Below, in pieces: positions 16,880 through 25,326 of a stretch of DNA of 26,556 nt. The position numbers and the translations under genes are program-made. Below the pieces are notes generated by a model. The model searched no databases and was not told the origin of the DNA. It saw only the letters and a list, made by a program, of their open reading frames with translations. Source of the stretch: Chara braunii (Eukaryota > Streptophyta > Charophyceae > Charales > Characeae); assembly GCA_003427395.1 (NCBI GenBank), contig BFEA01000817.1, positions 12,961 through 39,516 of the forward strand, given 5' to 3'. Positions within the stretch are counted from its first letter, which is position 1; each line of letters opens with the position of its first letter.

Positions 16880-18058
16880 CTGAAAGAAGTGAAGACAAAG
16901 GTCATCAAGTTAAAACTAAGTATTACTAAAACATTTGTCTTCCTTCTGGTCCATACTACTTACGGCACGGCCGGCCACGTTGAGAGTATCTAAATACACT
17001 CTAAATACACTCTGTTTGTCTAATAGGACACGAACTGGGCTGCTTGTGGCACCAGTTCCCCATACGTCAGTGGCTCCTAAAATGGCCACCAAAGGAGTGT
17101 TATGGCAGTTTTCTCTTTACGCAAGGCACCAAGAACTTAAAGTCCTTCCGTGAAGATGTTTTTATCCATCCCCCAAGGAGGTGGTCTGGGATACCCCGCG
17201 TCCTCGCCCGAGTAAACCCCGAAACTCAGAAGTCAGGCTGGCTCCACCGCAACAGCATGGTACCCCTCCGCAAAGCGGTCCACTTTGAGTCGATAATAGG
17301 GCCGTCCCCTAAAGCAACGAACCCCTGCCTCAGATGCCTCCTAGGAAAAAGGAAAAACATCTACACAATAGGCTAGCTGGATTCTTGCCACCTAACATCA
17401 AGAGCAACTTAGACGAAGAAAAGAAAATCGTAGAAGAAAAAGTCGTTCAGACGGACAGACGTAGATAGAAAGGGTCATTTGGGAAAGAAACGGGTGACCT
17501 TGGGGAATGAGTCTAAGTCCATTTACGTCCTTCTTTGTTATGCCCGTTTCATTTTCATCATCCTTTTCCATCTTAGTCCACATGTCATACCTGCAATCAA
17601 GTTAAACCACAAAAAAAACACCATACAAATCCCTTGCCATCGTCAGACTCCCTGTCATACACGCAAACACACATTCCCTTTCCCTTTCCAATGAACGTTC
17701 AAAGAACCAAGGTCAAGCAAGTGTGGGTTCACACAGGTGTGGAGAGAACTGAATCAGATTAACTGACCTTGAGTGAAGTTAGACGGCGCACTCAAGAAAA
17801 CCGTATAGAATTATGCTCTCCTGACGAGAAGGTCGTCGCACCCAGTCGTCAGCAAAGTGGTCGACACCACTCCCTTGTGACGACCGCCTGTCAGAATACC
17901 TTCTCAGCACACAATCACCTTCCAATAATCCGGCGGCGTCACGCTTACTCTACTTCAAAAATGTAATGCCGCCTTGACGCATATTCTCTATGTCAACGCC
18001 CCACTTCCACTCAGTGCTAATATACTGTCGTTACTGCCGTAAAAACAGTGCCGACTTT
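16880..18058. other. No gene recognised
   Basis: Plus ORFs at 17044-17376 and 17769-17966 lack motifs. A nested inverted repeat occupies 17708-17771. Otherwise nothing is supported. Confidence 0.45.
17708..17771 (+). ncRNA. Nested inverted repeat
   Basis: CAAGGTCA (17708-17715) is complementary to TGACCTTG (17764-17771). Inside lies a second hairpin, GTGTG-GGTT-CACAC (17721-17734). Confidence 0.4.
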
Positions 18059-18061
18059 GAC

Positions 18062-18330
18062 AAAAATCCGGCAGCGCTTTCGCACTACCGCTTGTAAATC
18101 CTAGAACTGCTGCCTCAAAAATACTGCAGCGTTACCGCACCACCGTCGAAAAAAATAGAACCGCCGCCGCAAAAATCCGGCAGCGCTTCCGCACCACCGT
18201 CGAAAAAACCAGAACCGCCGCCGCAAAAATCCGGCAGCGCTTCCACACCACCATCGAAAAAACCAAAACCGCCTCCCGCCGCCGTTGTAAAAATTTGGCA
18301 GCACTTCCCCACTACAGTAGAAAAATAGCT
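18062..18330 (+). repeat. 54-bp tandem array sharing the GGCAGCGCTTCC motif
   Basis: Units begin AAAAATCCGGCAGCGCTTCC at 18062, 18117, 18171, 18225 and 18289, followed by GCACCACCGTCGAAAAAA and an ACCGCCGCCGC stretch. The motif AAATYCGGCAGCGCTTCC is shared with the 114-123-bp array of unit 1 (6010-6560), although the rest of the unit differs. The repeat keeps long reading frames open on the minus strand simply because 54 is divisible by three. Confidence 0.8.
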
Positions 18331-19653
18331 GGCCAAAAAATTTGGGCCCCGGACCCAAATTTCACAGTGCCGAACTGTTGCAGTCCCGCAGTGCCCCTGG
18401 GTCAGCCCCGTGGGTCCAGCACCAGCCAGAGGGGAGGGGAGCAGAGTGCTCCCTGCCTTGGCTATGGTTGCCCAACTCTCCTCCTTGCGCTCCTCAACAG
18501 GTCTCCAGCCTCTCCTCACGTTGCCTCAGGCAGCAGTTCCAGCAGCCAGCAACACTCAAGTGTGCTCGTCACACACTAGCATCACGAGTGCACTGTGGGG
18601 CAGCTGGGGGACAGCTGCCTGTTATATAGTGGCTTAAGAGGGCTGGACGTCACTCCAGCCCCCAAGCAAAATCGCGGGCTCACTGTGAGCCCTTGATCTG
18701 CCAAGATCCAGGGTTGACTGTGGCCGCACCACAGCCACAACCTTAGTGTGGGGCAGTTTCTTTAATTGCCCCATTTTATTTTTCCTTTTCTTTTTCCCAG
18801 CTATCTCGGAATCTCACGAGATAGTTGGGCTCCTGCCATTTCCAAATCTATTTTTCTTTTATTTTTCTGATAAGGGGTTGGAAAGATACAACCCCTTACA
18901 GTTTGATGTATCTGGACCCTTTTTCCACGGCAGATACATCGGGGAAAAGGCTGTACTTAGCCTTTTCCTTTTTTATGACCCTTCAAATTTCAGCGTCCCT
19001 TCAAAAACGGGAGCCTGACAGTGACCTCTGGCAGCTTCTGCGAGAGGTATCACCACGTGAGGACACGTATCCTCACACAAATAAAGAAAAACAAACTAAA
19101 ATGAAAAGAAAAAAATAAAATTAAATCTAACTGCACGGGCCTGGCCATTCTCTCAGTCAAATTCATGCAGTTGCATTCAACCACCCTCTCCTTACTTTTC
19201 TCAGCCCTCCCCTGAAAACGGGGAGGGTAGTTGTCAGGTTGGGAGAGGTAGGAGCTCCCCCTCCCAACTCTCACGTTTCCCTCTCTCTTTCTCCAACCCC
19301 CTCTAGTCTCCTGCGCGCACTGTGAGCCGCGAGATTCACGATCTCGCGGTTACAGTAGCAGTCCCACAATGAAGTGGGTTCCATGAGGAAGTTGCCTCAT
19401 TTGTTTTTTTTCTTCACTTTTTTTTTTTTTTTTTATAGTTTTTTGTAATTCGTTTCCACCCTTCCCATTTCCCCCTGCTGGTCGTGATCCAACAGCCACG
19501 CACGAAAAAAGAAAGGAAAATAACAAAAAAAAAGAAAGAAGAGAAAAAAAAGAAAAATAAAAAACTTACCTCAACGGGTGATTCAACACGGTGGCCTTAC
19601 CTCAACGGCCGCAGCAGCAACAGTGGCTTGGCCACTGCATGAGGGGGATGTAT

Positions 19654-19675
19654 TCTCCCGCATTCTGACGGGAGA
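19654..19675 (+). ncRNA. Hairpin preceding hammerhead 1
   Basis: TCTCCCG pairs with CGGGAGA around an eight-base loop and is followed by GATTCATTCG. The hairpin before the second hammerhead is also followed by GATTCATTCG, so the two ribozyme modules share an upstream layout. Confidence 0.55.
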
Positions 19676-19706
19676 TTCATTCGATATTGCCCATCCTATA
19701 GTTGTT

Positions 19707-19760
19707 GGCTGTAGAGGTTTCAAGCTCCTGATGAGTCGGTGAGAGCCCGACGAAACAGCC
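19707..19760 (+). ncRNA. Hammerhead ribozyme, type III layout (first of tandem pair)
   Basis: Stem III is GGCTGT (19707-19712) with ACAGCC (19755-19760), six perfect pairs. The cleavage triplet is GTA, so the cut falls after 19713. Stem I is short: GAG (19714-19716) with CTC (19725-19727) and an eight-base loop. CTGATGA spans 19728-19734. Stem II is GTCGG/CCGAC (19735-19751) with a seven-base loop, and GAAA is at 19752-19755. Every conserved core base is present. Self-cleavage is predicted, not shown; the three-pair stem I is the weak point. Confidence 0.9.
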
Positions 19761-19822
19761 TGGTATAGTCGTCCCTCTTCTCTCTCTCTCTCTCTCTCTC
19801 CATATTGGAAGTACCTGACGTG

Positions 19823-19861
19823 CCCGAACGCAGCCGCATTTTTGCGGATGATTCATTCGGG
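19823..19861 (+). ncRNA. Two-tier hairpin preceding hammerhead 2
   Basis: Outer CCCGAA (19823-19828) pairs with TTCGGG (19856-19861); inner CCGCA (19834-19838) pairs with TGCGG (19843-19847) around TTTT. GATTCATTCG overlaps its 3' arm, as after the hairpin at 19654-19675. Confidence 0.55.
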
Positions 19862-19867
19862 TCGGGC

Positions 19868-19920
19868 GACCGTCGAGGTCCAACCTCCTGATGAGTCGGT
19901 GCAAGTCCGACGAAACAGTC
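19868..19920 (+). ncRNA. Hammerhead ribozyme, type III layout (second of tandem pair)
   Basis: Stem III is GACCGT (19868-19873) with ACAGTC (19915-19920), containing one C-A mismatch. The triplet is GTC, cut after 19874. Stem I is GAGGT/ACCTC (19875-19887) with a three-base loop. CTGATGA is at 19888-19894. Stem II is GTCGG/CCGAC (19895-19911), and GAAA is at 19912-19915. The cut sites of the two ribozymes are 161 bases apart, so cleavage at both would release a 161-nt RNA. A pyrimidine tract follows each ribozyme, as in the repeats at 9870 and 10393. Confidence 0.9.
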
Positions 19921-20050
19921 TGGCGCAGTCATTTCCCCCACCCCTTTTCTTTCTCTCGTGCGCCTGTACCCAGGCGCGATAAGCGTCGGGTTCAGGCGCT
20001 CCTATGCCCTACTGCCTCTGCTAGATTTTAAAAGAATCTAATAGGAAAAT

Positions 20051-20099
20051 CTAGAAATAAAAGAAGAAAAAAAAAACAGAAAAAACAAAACTAACTTAC
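20051..20099 (-). promoter_or_regulatory. Intron-like splice signals on the minus strand
   Basis: The minus strand reads CCAG|GTAAGTTAG, then an almost pure pyrimidine tract ending TTTATTTCTAG. Donor and acceptor match plant consensus, but 49 nt is shorter than usual plant introns. Two more GAGGTAAG donors lie at about 19567-19574 and 19598-19605. Confidence 0.25.
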
Positions 20100-20347
20100 C
20101 TGGAAATCGGTTGCCGGTTATTACGGGCGCCTGCAACCGTTCGTGGGGACTGTATGCCCCCGTTTTTTCTGGTCGCGACATCTGGTGCTCCAATTTAGTT
20201 TAGATTTTTTTTTTTTTTTTTTTTCCAGCAATAATAAAACCGTTGGCTTATGCCAACGGTTACTCGTTATGTACCCTCAGGCACATCTTTGGTCGCCATG
20301 TGGCGCTTTTTGCTTTTTCTTTATTTCTTTATTTTTATTTTTATTTA

Positions 20348-20537
20348 TTTATTGACTAGGCTACCAGAGTGGCCCGGGGTCACTTGCCCGGCCGGGCCAA
20401 AAACAATTAAAAATAATAATAATAATAATAATAATAAATTATTATTATTATTATTTTTTAATTTGGTGCAAAATTTCAATGTGACTCTGAGGCAAAAGTT
20501 GTTTAGTTTATTTTTCTGCATAACATAGTTTTTTTCG

Positions 20538-20572
<35 letters not shown>

Positions 20573-20640
20573 GGACCTTCTCTGGTCCTTGCACGGGCCA
20601 CCAAGACCCGGGCGGCCCGGCTGGTAGCCTAGTTTATTGA
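20348..20640. mobile_element. MITE with 8-bp target duplication
   Basis: The element 20356-20632 (277 bp) has terminal inverted repeats CTAGGCTACCAG...CTGGTAGCCTAG that extend imperfectly through GGCCCGGGGTC/GACCCGGGC. It is flanked by TTTATTGA on both sides (20348-20355 and 20633-20640), an 8-bp target duplication as made by hAT-type transposases. The interior is a self-complementary (AAT)n/(ATT)n block and a T run, with no ORF, so it is non-autonomous. The local T-rich TTTATTGA repetition slightly weakens the duplication evidence. Confidence 0.7.
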
Positions 20641-20665
20641 TTTATTGATTTATTATTTTTTTTAT

Positions 20666-20700
20666 GCGTGGCATCTTTGCGCAGGGGCCATGCTAATCTT
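20666..20700 (-). pseudogene. U6 snRNA-derived fragment
   Basis: On the minus strand AAGATTAGCATGGCCCC-TGCGCAA-GATG-CACGC matches the middle of spliceosomal U6 snRNA (AGC triad and internal stem-loop region) with about two mismatches over 35 bases. The upstream ACAGAGA box and the 3' tail are absent. An A-rich stretch follows it, as in retroposed pseudogenes. It is not a functional U6 gene. Confidence 0.85.
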
Positions 20701-20786
20701 GCAGGGCCAATCTCGACCGCGCGATCTTCATGATCGTACGGTCGAGATAGACCGCGCCTTGCAAAAAGGCAGCTCCAAAAGGAGCT

Positions 20787-21465
20787 GCGCCCAGTTGGGC
20801 CTGTTGGACTCGATCTCGGTATGTGCTGGGTAAGAGTCGGCTACGTTAACCTACTGGCCTAGCTCCTGTTCCACACTGAACAGGAGTAGCTCTTCAATAT
20901 GAAGAACTAGCCCAGGTATCTTCCCTGCCTGCGGCCTTGCAGGCTCCGCCCGCCTGTGGCCTAGCAGGCCAGTTAGCCGCGTGACCGACGGCTTGATTGG
21001 ACATCTAGCCGGGTAGGCCTCGGCATCAGCCTATCGGCCCCCAGGCTCGAACTCAAGCCCGCAGCCCCAGAAAATAAAAACAAAACTTCCTATTCCTTCT
21101 ACGTCGCGGCCCTATACCCAGTGCAACCCTCTTTTTAGCCCATTTAGGCCCTGAATTGTGCCGCTTAGCAGTCGCGCGACATATTTATGGGTAGATTAGG
21201 CTTAATTTTAACATTCTCATGTTCACATGTTCCTGTAGCTTCGAAAAAGCGAAAACATTTTTATTCACAATTATTACTCCCGGACGCCACACTCATCTGG
21301 ACTAAAGTCTGGAAAACTTTTAATCCCTCAGTCATAGGTCAGGTTCGAATAACTTTTGGCAAACGTCAGTCTCATCAAGTCCTTCAATTTCAACGAAAAA
21401 GGTTGGACAGCGTCCGACATTGAAAAACCCCGACAAATACCCTTGTCAGGGTTTTTGCCTCGACA
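20787..21465 (+). mobile_element. R2 LTR-like direct repeat, copy 2 (3')
   Basis: It matches 11225-11886 at an offset of 9562 with about 7% differences and an extra stretch of about 20 bases near 21165. Its left edge abuts a GCAGCTCC-AAAA-GGAGCTGC hairpin whose AAAAGGAG could serve as a weak purine tract. No target duplication with the outer flank of copy 1 is visible. Some hairpins have decayed: AGCTCTTCA/TGAAGAACT now has a mismatch. Confidence 0.65.
21432..21459 (+). ncRNA. Conserved LTR-end stem-loop, R2 copy 2
   Basis: GACAAATACCCT with AGGGTTTTTGCC around TGTC; one outer pair is now A-C. It is the fourth occurrence of this structure in the window. Confidence 0.6.
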
Positions 21466-21834
21466 CTGGGGTTGGCATACCGTTCGAACACGTCTTGCTG
21501 CCATCGCTGTTTTGGTGATTTCCTGCATAGCCCACACAGAAAGGATTACGGCCCGTTCTTCAACAACTGCCCATCCTCCTATCGTTTCCCTTTTCACTTA
21601 CGCCCACTTTCCTCTTTTCTGTCATGTGTCCCAGATCTGCGCCCACAATGGTCGGGCACCTTCCCTTGTTTCAATCTCCTCGCATGCTCTGCTAAACTAA
21701 TGTAAAAACCCCTATCTTATGTTACTCCCTAGTTTACACGCACCTTCCATACTTCGACCCCCTCACGGTGTTCGATTTCTCGGTCCTTTTAATTGAACCA
21801 CAGTACTTCAAACAATTTAAAAACATCATCTACG
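21466..21834. other. No gene recognised
   Basis: Flank of the second R2 repeat. The open frames at 21356-21705 continue from R2 and show no motif. Confidence 0.45.
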
Positions 21835-23442
21835 TAGGATGGAGCGGTCGCCGCCTCCCGGCTAACTATGGCGTCCCAGGCTTCTGCATCTACCTCTAGG
21901 CGGTCATACTTACCGATTCTCAGGATGGCGAGAATTTACGAGGCTTTATCACTGTAGAAGGGCCCGTATTTTAACGAGGTATTATAGAATTCCTCAGTCA
22001 GCCAGGCACACTCTATATGCACTTCTTTCATGGAGGCGGCCACTTCTACGTGTGCTCAAAACCCCCAAACCACTCGGCCACGAACTCAGGCACCCAAGCC
22101 GTTGTTCGCAGGCCGGGAGGCTTGAGTTCCTTTCATCCCCCCATCACAACTCTGCTACTGACTTCGTCCCATCCTTCGTTGACGAACCTCTCGCCCTCCC
22201 TTCGGGTTCGCGCCTCCGCATTCCCTAGAAGCCACATCGGATCCTGTCCCGTTGCTATCATAGTGCAGAATAGGCGCCATCCGTCTTCGGAGAGAACAAC
22301 CGTTCCGACCGATTCCACTCTGCCTTCCGCTATCTCATCCCAACCTTCCTCTCCCCTTATTGGGTTCCAAGTCCGCTCTACCCATACGTATGATAGTCCC
22401 GGGGCAACTTCAAATCCGACCCAGTCGCACGTGGTCCCTCTCCATTCGTTTTCCGCTGGTATAGGCATTTATATTCCCCCTCTAAGTCGCCTTGGTTCCC
22501 ATCCCTTGAAAGTCCAGTCCATCAACAATTCCTTTCTAGTCATCTTTCCCCGTCCTTCACAATGCCAGGCCACTCGGTTTTCCTAAGTAAGTCACCCTGC
22601 TTAGAAGTCTCAGTCCTTTATCTCATCATCTTCGTCCTCATCACTGAAGTCGTCCTCTTCGTTGTAGAACAATTCCTTCACACCTTCCAGGAATGTCTCC
22701 CCTACTGCCACATTCCTGTAGACTATCCCCCAGTGCACAGGGCTAGGAACAAAGACATTGTCTATGCTAAGACAGTTCAGCATCTCGGCCAGCTCTTCCG
22801 CCCAATTCCCTTCAAACGGCCCCATTTCTACCGACAACCGGAAGAAGTCGTGCATGGCGCATTGGTACAGTCCGAGGGTCGTCATGGACTGGCATATCCG
22901 TACTAGCCTGCTCCGGGTTCCGAATACCGCATCCACCAGGAAGGGGGGCAGCACACATTGCATGGTCCTGACGGGTCGCCTCACGCTTCCTCTATCCCCG
23001 AGTTCCACTCGCACATCTACCCTTTCCATTTCCATTCCGCCCTCTGACATGCAGCCCATACAACCTCCCTTTCTGCCTTACTAAACAATTCGTCCGACGT
23101 ATTCCCTAGCACCAAATTTATGACCATAGCGTTCTCCCCATCTTGCGACAAGTAGACCCACCCCCGGGCTTCCACCGTCCCTCGGAACTCCAAATCCATT
23201 AAGCTCGGCGATAACCTCGTCAAGCTGACTTTCGTCCATACCGTTTCTATTCATAGGAACGCGTCCTCCTCTTCCAACATTACGGTTTGATATGCTGGCT
23301 CAAGATCTGTCCACGTCCCATCTTGCGGGAGGACGACCGATAGCCCATCCTTTACATATACTGGCATTTCTGGACCGCTGGTATAGATCGGGGATGACAA
23401 CCACCGCACCATCTTGTTTCCAGCACCCGACCCTGTTTCCAT
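21835..23442 (-). pseudogene. Unrecognised decayed protein gene (about 530 codons)
   Basis: Coding-like segments follow each other on the minus strand. 23251-23442 starts at an ATG and includes DGTWTDLEPAYQTVMLEEED. 23017-23223 includes DLEFRGTVEARGWVYLSQDG. 22610-23059 includes NWAEELAEMLNCLSIDNVFV and ends in a strongly acidic tail. 22133-22468 includes GLSYVWVERTWNPIRGEEGW, and further pieces lie near 21850-22110 (ECAWLTEEFYNTSLKYGPFY). Frames shift between pieces and several stops interrupt. Tryptophan-rich, acidic composition is consistent throughout, supporting one former protein or an exon series. No domain was recognised. A host gene with introns is possible but stops inside pieces favour a pseudogene or old element ORF. 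Confidence 0.5.
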
Positions 23443-24117
23443 AAGAGAGTACCAACGGCCCTTCCGGTCAGGTCAACCCATGTCCTAGATGAGAATTATT
23501 TCAGACCCCTCATCAAGGTCTCCCTAATTTACCTCCCCATTCCTAAATGTCTCCTCCCCATAGTATCCTCGGTCGGCCATCCATTTCCCCACATTCTTTT
23601 TCTTGGTTCCATTCCAACCGACCTCTATCCTCCTTCCTTCCAATCATCGCTCACTCGTGTAGACTTAGATAGGGAGGAGAGAATAGACTTAGAATTATGC
23701 CCCGTCCAACAATCCAAGCTCAATCAATCTTTACAGAGGGGGAATACATAAAAAAATTCAGGCAATCTCACATGTGGGCCGGTCATCTCCTCACCGGCCT
23801 ATCCCAATATGGTCTCTCCGCTGGTACTATCGGCAGAGTTTTATCCCATACCTCAAGTGCAGCTCAACCGTCGCGAGCACAGTACCCAAGCTCCGGCACA
23901 GGGTGTTACCCCTCTCCATTCGCCCAAAATACCCCATCTCGTTGTAGCGTCGAACCCCGGTAGACTTTCGAGCCTTAGTCGACCCCACTGCGGGTCCCAG
24001 TTGGCTCGGCCCACCCACGCTCATGCTCAGGGTGTGGGCCGTTCGTCCCGAGGTCACCCCCACCAAGTGCTTTGAGATGGATGGAGGTGGGCCGTCGCGC
24101 GAGAGAGCTTTGACATT
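23443..24117. other. No gene recognised
   Basis: Mixed-composition DNA; overlapping plus ORFs at 23697-24075 lack any motif. Confidence 0.45.
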
Positions 24118-24132
24118 GGGGATGTAGCTCAG
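24118..24132 (+). other. tRNA-Ala 5'-end-like fragment
   Basis: GGGGATGTAGCTCAG equals the 5' end of plant tRNA-Ala through the A box. The following bases do not fold into a tRNA, and a T-run lies 46 bases on. It may be the head of a tRNA-derived SINE or a chance match. Confidence 0.35.
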
Positions 24133-25020
24133 CCCTCACGCCGGGTGGTAGTCTCGCTGGTCATTCCGCAATGCTGATTTTTTTTTTATTCATAGTTGTG
24201 TTCTCATGCAATTGCTCCTTCTAATACACAGGCAGTCCAAGGGTTCTTTGAGTGTTTCTCTTCTCCTGCGCGCAGGCTAAGCGTCATCCTTAGGTCGCGC
24301 ACCATTTCCCTAAGCATTGTGGCTATATGGCGTCATCGGGGTGCGGCGAAGTCGTCCTCCCCCTTGCCTCTACGCATCCATCGGGTCTCACAATTTGCTT
24401 TTAACCTTATTGAGAGTCTTTTTGGGGCCCTTATATGCATGCACACATTACATCATATTTTCCTTGGTACGACTGCACTCTCATTTACACTCAAAGTCTC
24501 AAGCGCAAAAGTCATTTCCATGGGTTGGCTCTATGCCAAGGGTCCCGTAGCCCCTTTGTCCCTCTTCCCTTTCCCTCTTGGTGCCCAGTTCCTCTCGGCC
24601 CCATCCCGCTCAAGGCATTTTTAGCCATCACTCACCTGCACAATCCCACACAAGCAAGAAGATCCATACAATCCCCCGTTGGGGATCAACACACAGCCCT
24701 TCCCACATGCCTATTTTTTCAAACTCTTTGGCTGCTTTTTTGTTCCCTCTTGTTGCTCAATCAGCCCATTCTCTTCTCATAGTCATGCAGTCAGGGAAAT
24801 GGTTGAGTCAAACTGACCTCACATTTACTTATACTATTTCTTGGGTTCCGCCTCTTTCTCCCACTTTCTCAACCGTCCTTTCCTTTGCCTTCTTGGTGGC
24901 GCAAAGGACCAACTACCCTCCCCTTGCCCCCTTTCTCCACCAAGTGAGGTCTGATCTCTTCTTTACCGTTCGCACCCTGGCAATGTACCAAGTGAGGGGA
25001 GAAGGGTTAGTCATATGCCA
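24133..25020. other. No gene recognised
   Basis: Pyrimidine-rich DNA. Plus ORFs between 24196 and 25054 overlap in three frames without motifs. Confidence 0.45.
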
Positions 25021-25100
25021 AGTGAGGGGAAGAGAGAGAGGGAAGCAAAAGTGAACGAGAAGAGAAAGAGTGGTGGAGGGGGAAGAGAGAGAGAGAGAGT

Positions 25101-25176
<76 letters not shown>

Positions 25177-25262
25177 GGAGAGAGGGAGAGAGAGAGGGAG
25201 AGAGAAAAGAAGAGAGAGAGGGAGAAAGAGAGAAAGAGGGAAGGAGAAGGAGAGAGAGAAGA
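25021..25262. repeat. (GA)n and (GATA)n microsatellite
   Basis: A purine-rich tract contains about ten GATA units (25106-25146) and long GA runs on both sides. It borders the 92-bp satellite. Confidence 0.95.
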
Positions 25263-25326
25263 GATTCCTAATCGTAATCAAGTCATCACCCGTAGTAGCC
25301 GCCAAACGTTTGTCAGCCATCCCATA

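Larger units (their letters stand above)
18437..20788 (+). ncRNA. Dense string of perfect hairpins
   Basis: About thirty hairpins with unrelated arms follow one another. Examples: GGGAGCA/TGCTCCC (18437-18453), GGCAGCTG/CAGCTGCC (18599-18619), GGGCTGGA/TCCAGCCC (18640-18661), GGGCTCAC/GTGAGCCC (18676-18692), CCCAGCTATCTCG/CGAGATAGTTGGG (18796-18829, one G-U), TAAGGGGTTG/CAACCCCTTA (18871-18898), GATGTATCTG/CAGATACATC (18905-18940), GGAAAAGGCT/AGCCTTTTCC (18943-18968), CCCTCCCC/GGGGAGGG (19205-19227), CCGCGAGAT/ATCTCGCGG (19327-19349), AACCGTTGGC/GCCAACGGTT (20238-20261), ATCTCGACCG/CGGTCGAGAT (20710-20748) and GCAGCTCC/GGAGCTGC (20769-20788). By chance only two or three perfect 7-bp hairpins with short loops would be expected here. 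Two hammerheads lie within. No protein-coding frame is supported. Transcription is inferred. Confidence 0.6.

Noticed and set aside
18101-18519. Glycine- and phenylalanine-rich repeat protein on the minus strand
   Set aside because: Two frames are open at once only because the 54-bp DNA repeat is a multiple of three; no start context or homology supports a protein.
19677-19941. Antisense ORFs over the hammerhead pair
   Set aside because: The conserved core and stems on the plus strand explain the sequence; the ORFs show ER-repeat translation of the CT tract.
20660-20710. Functional U6 snRNA gene
   Set aside because: Only about 35 of roughly 100 nt are present and no upstream promoter element or terminator was found.
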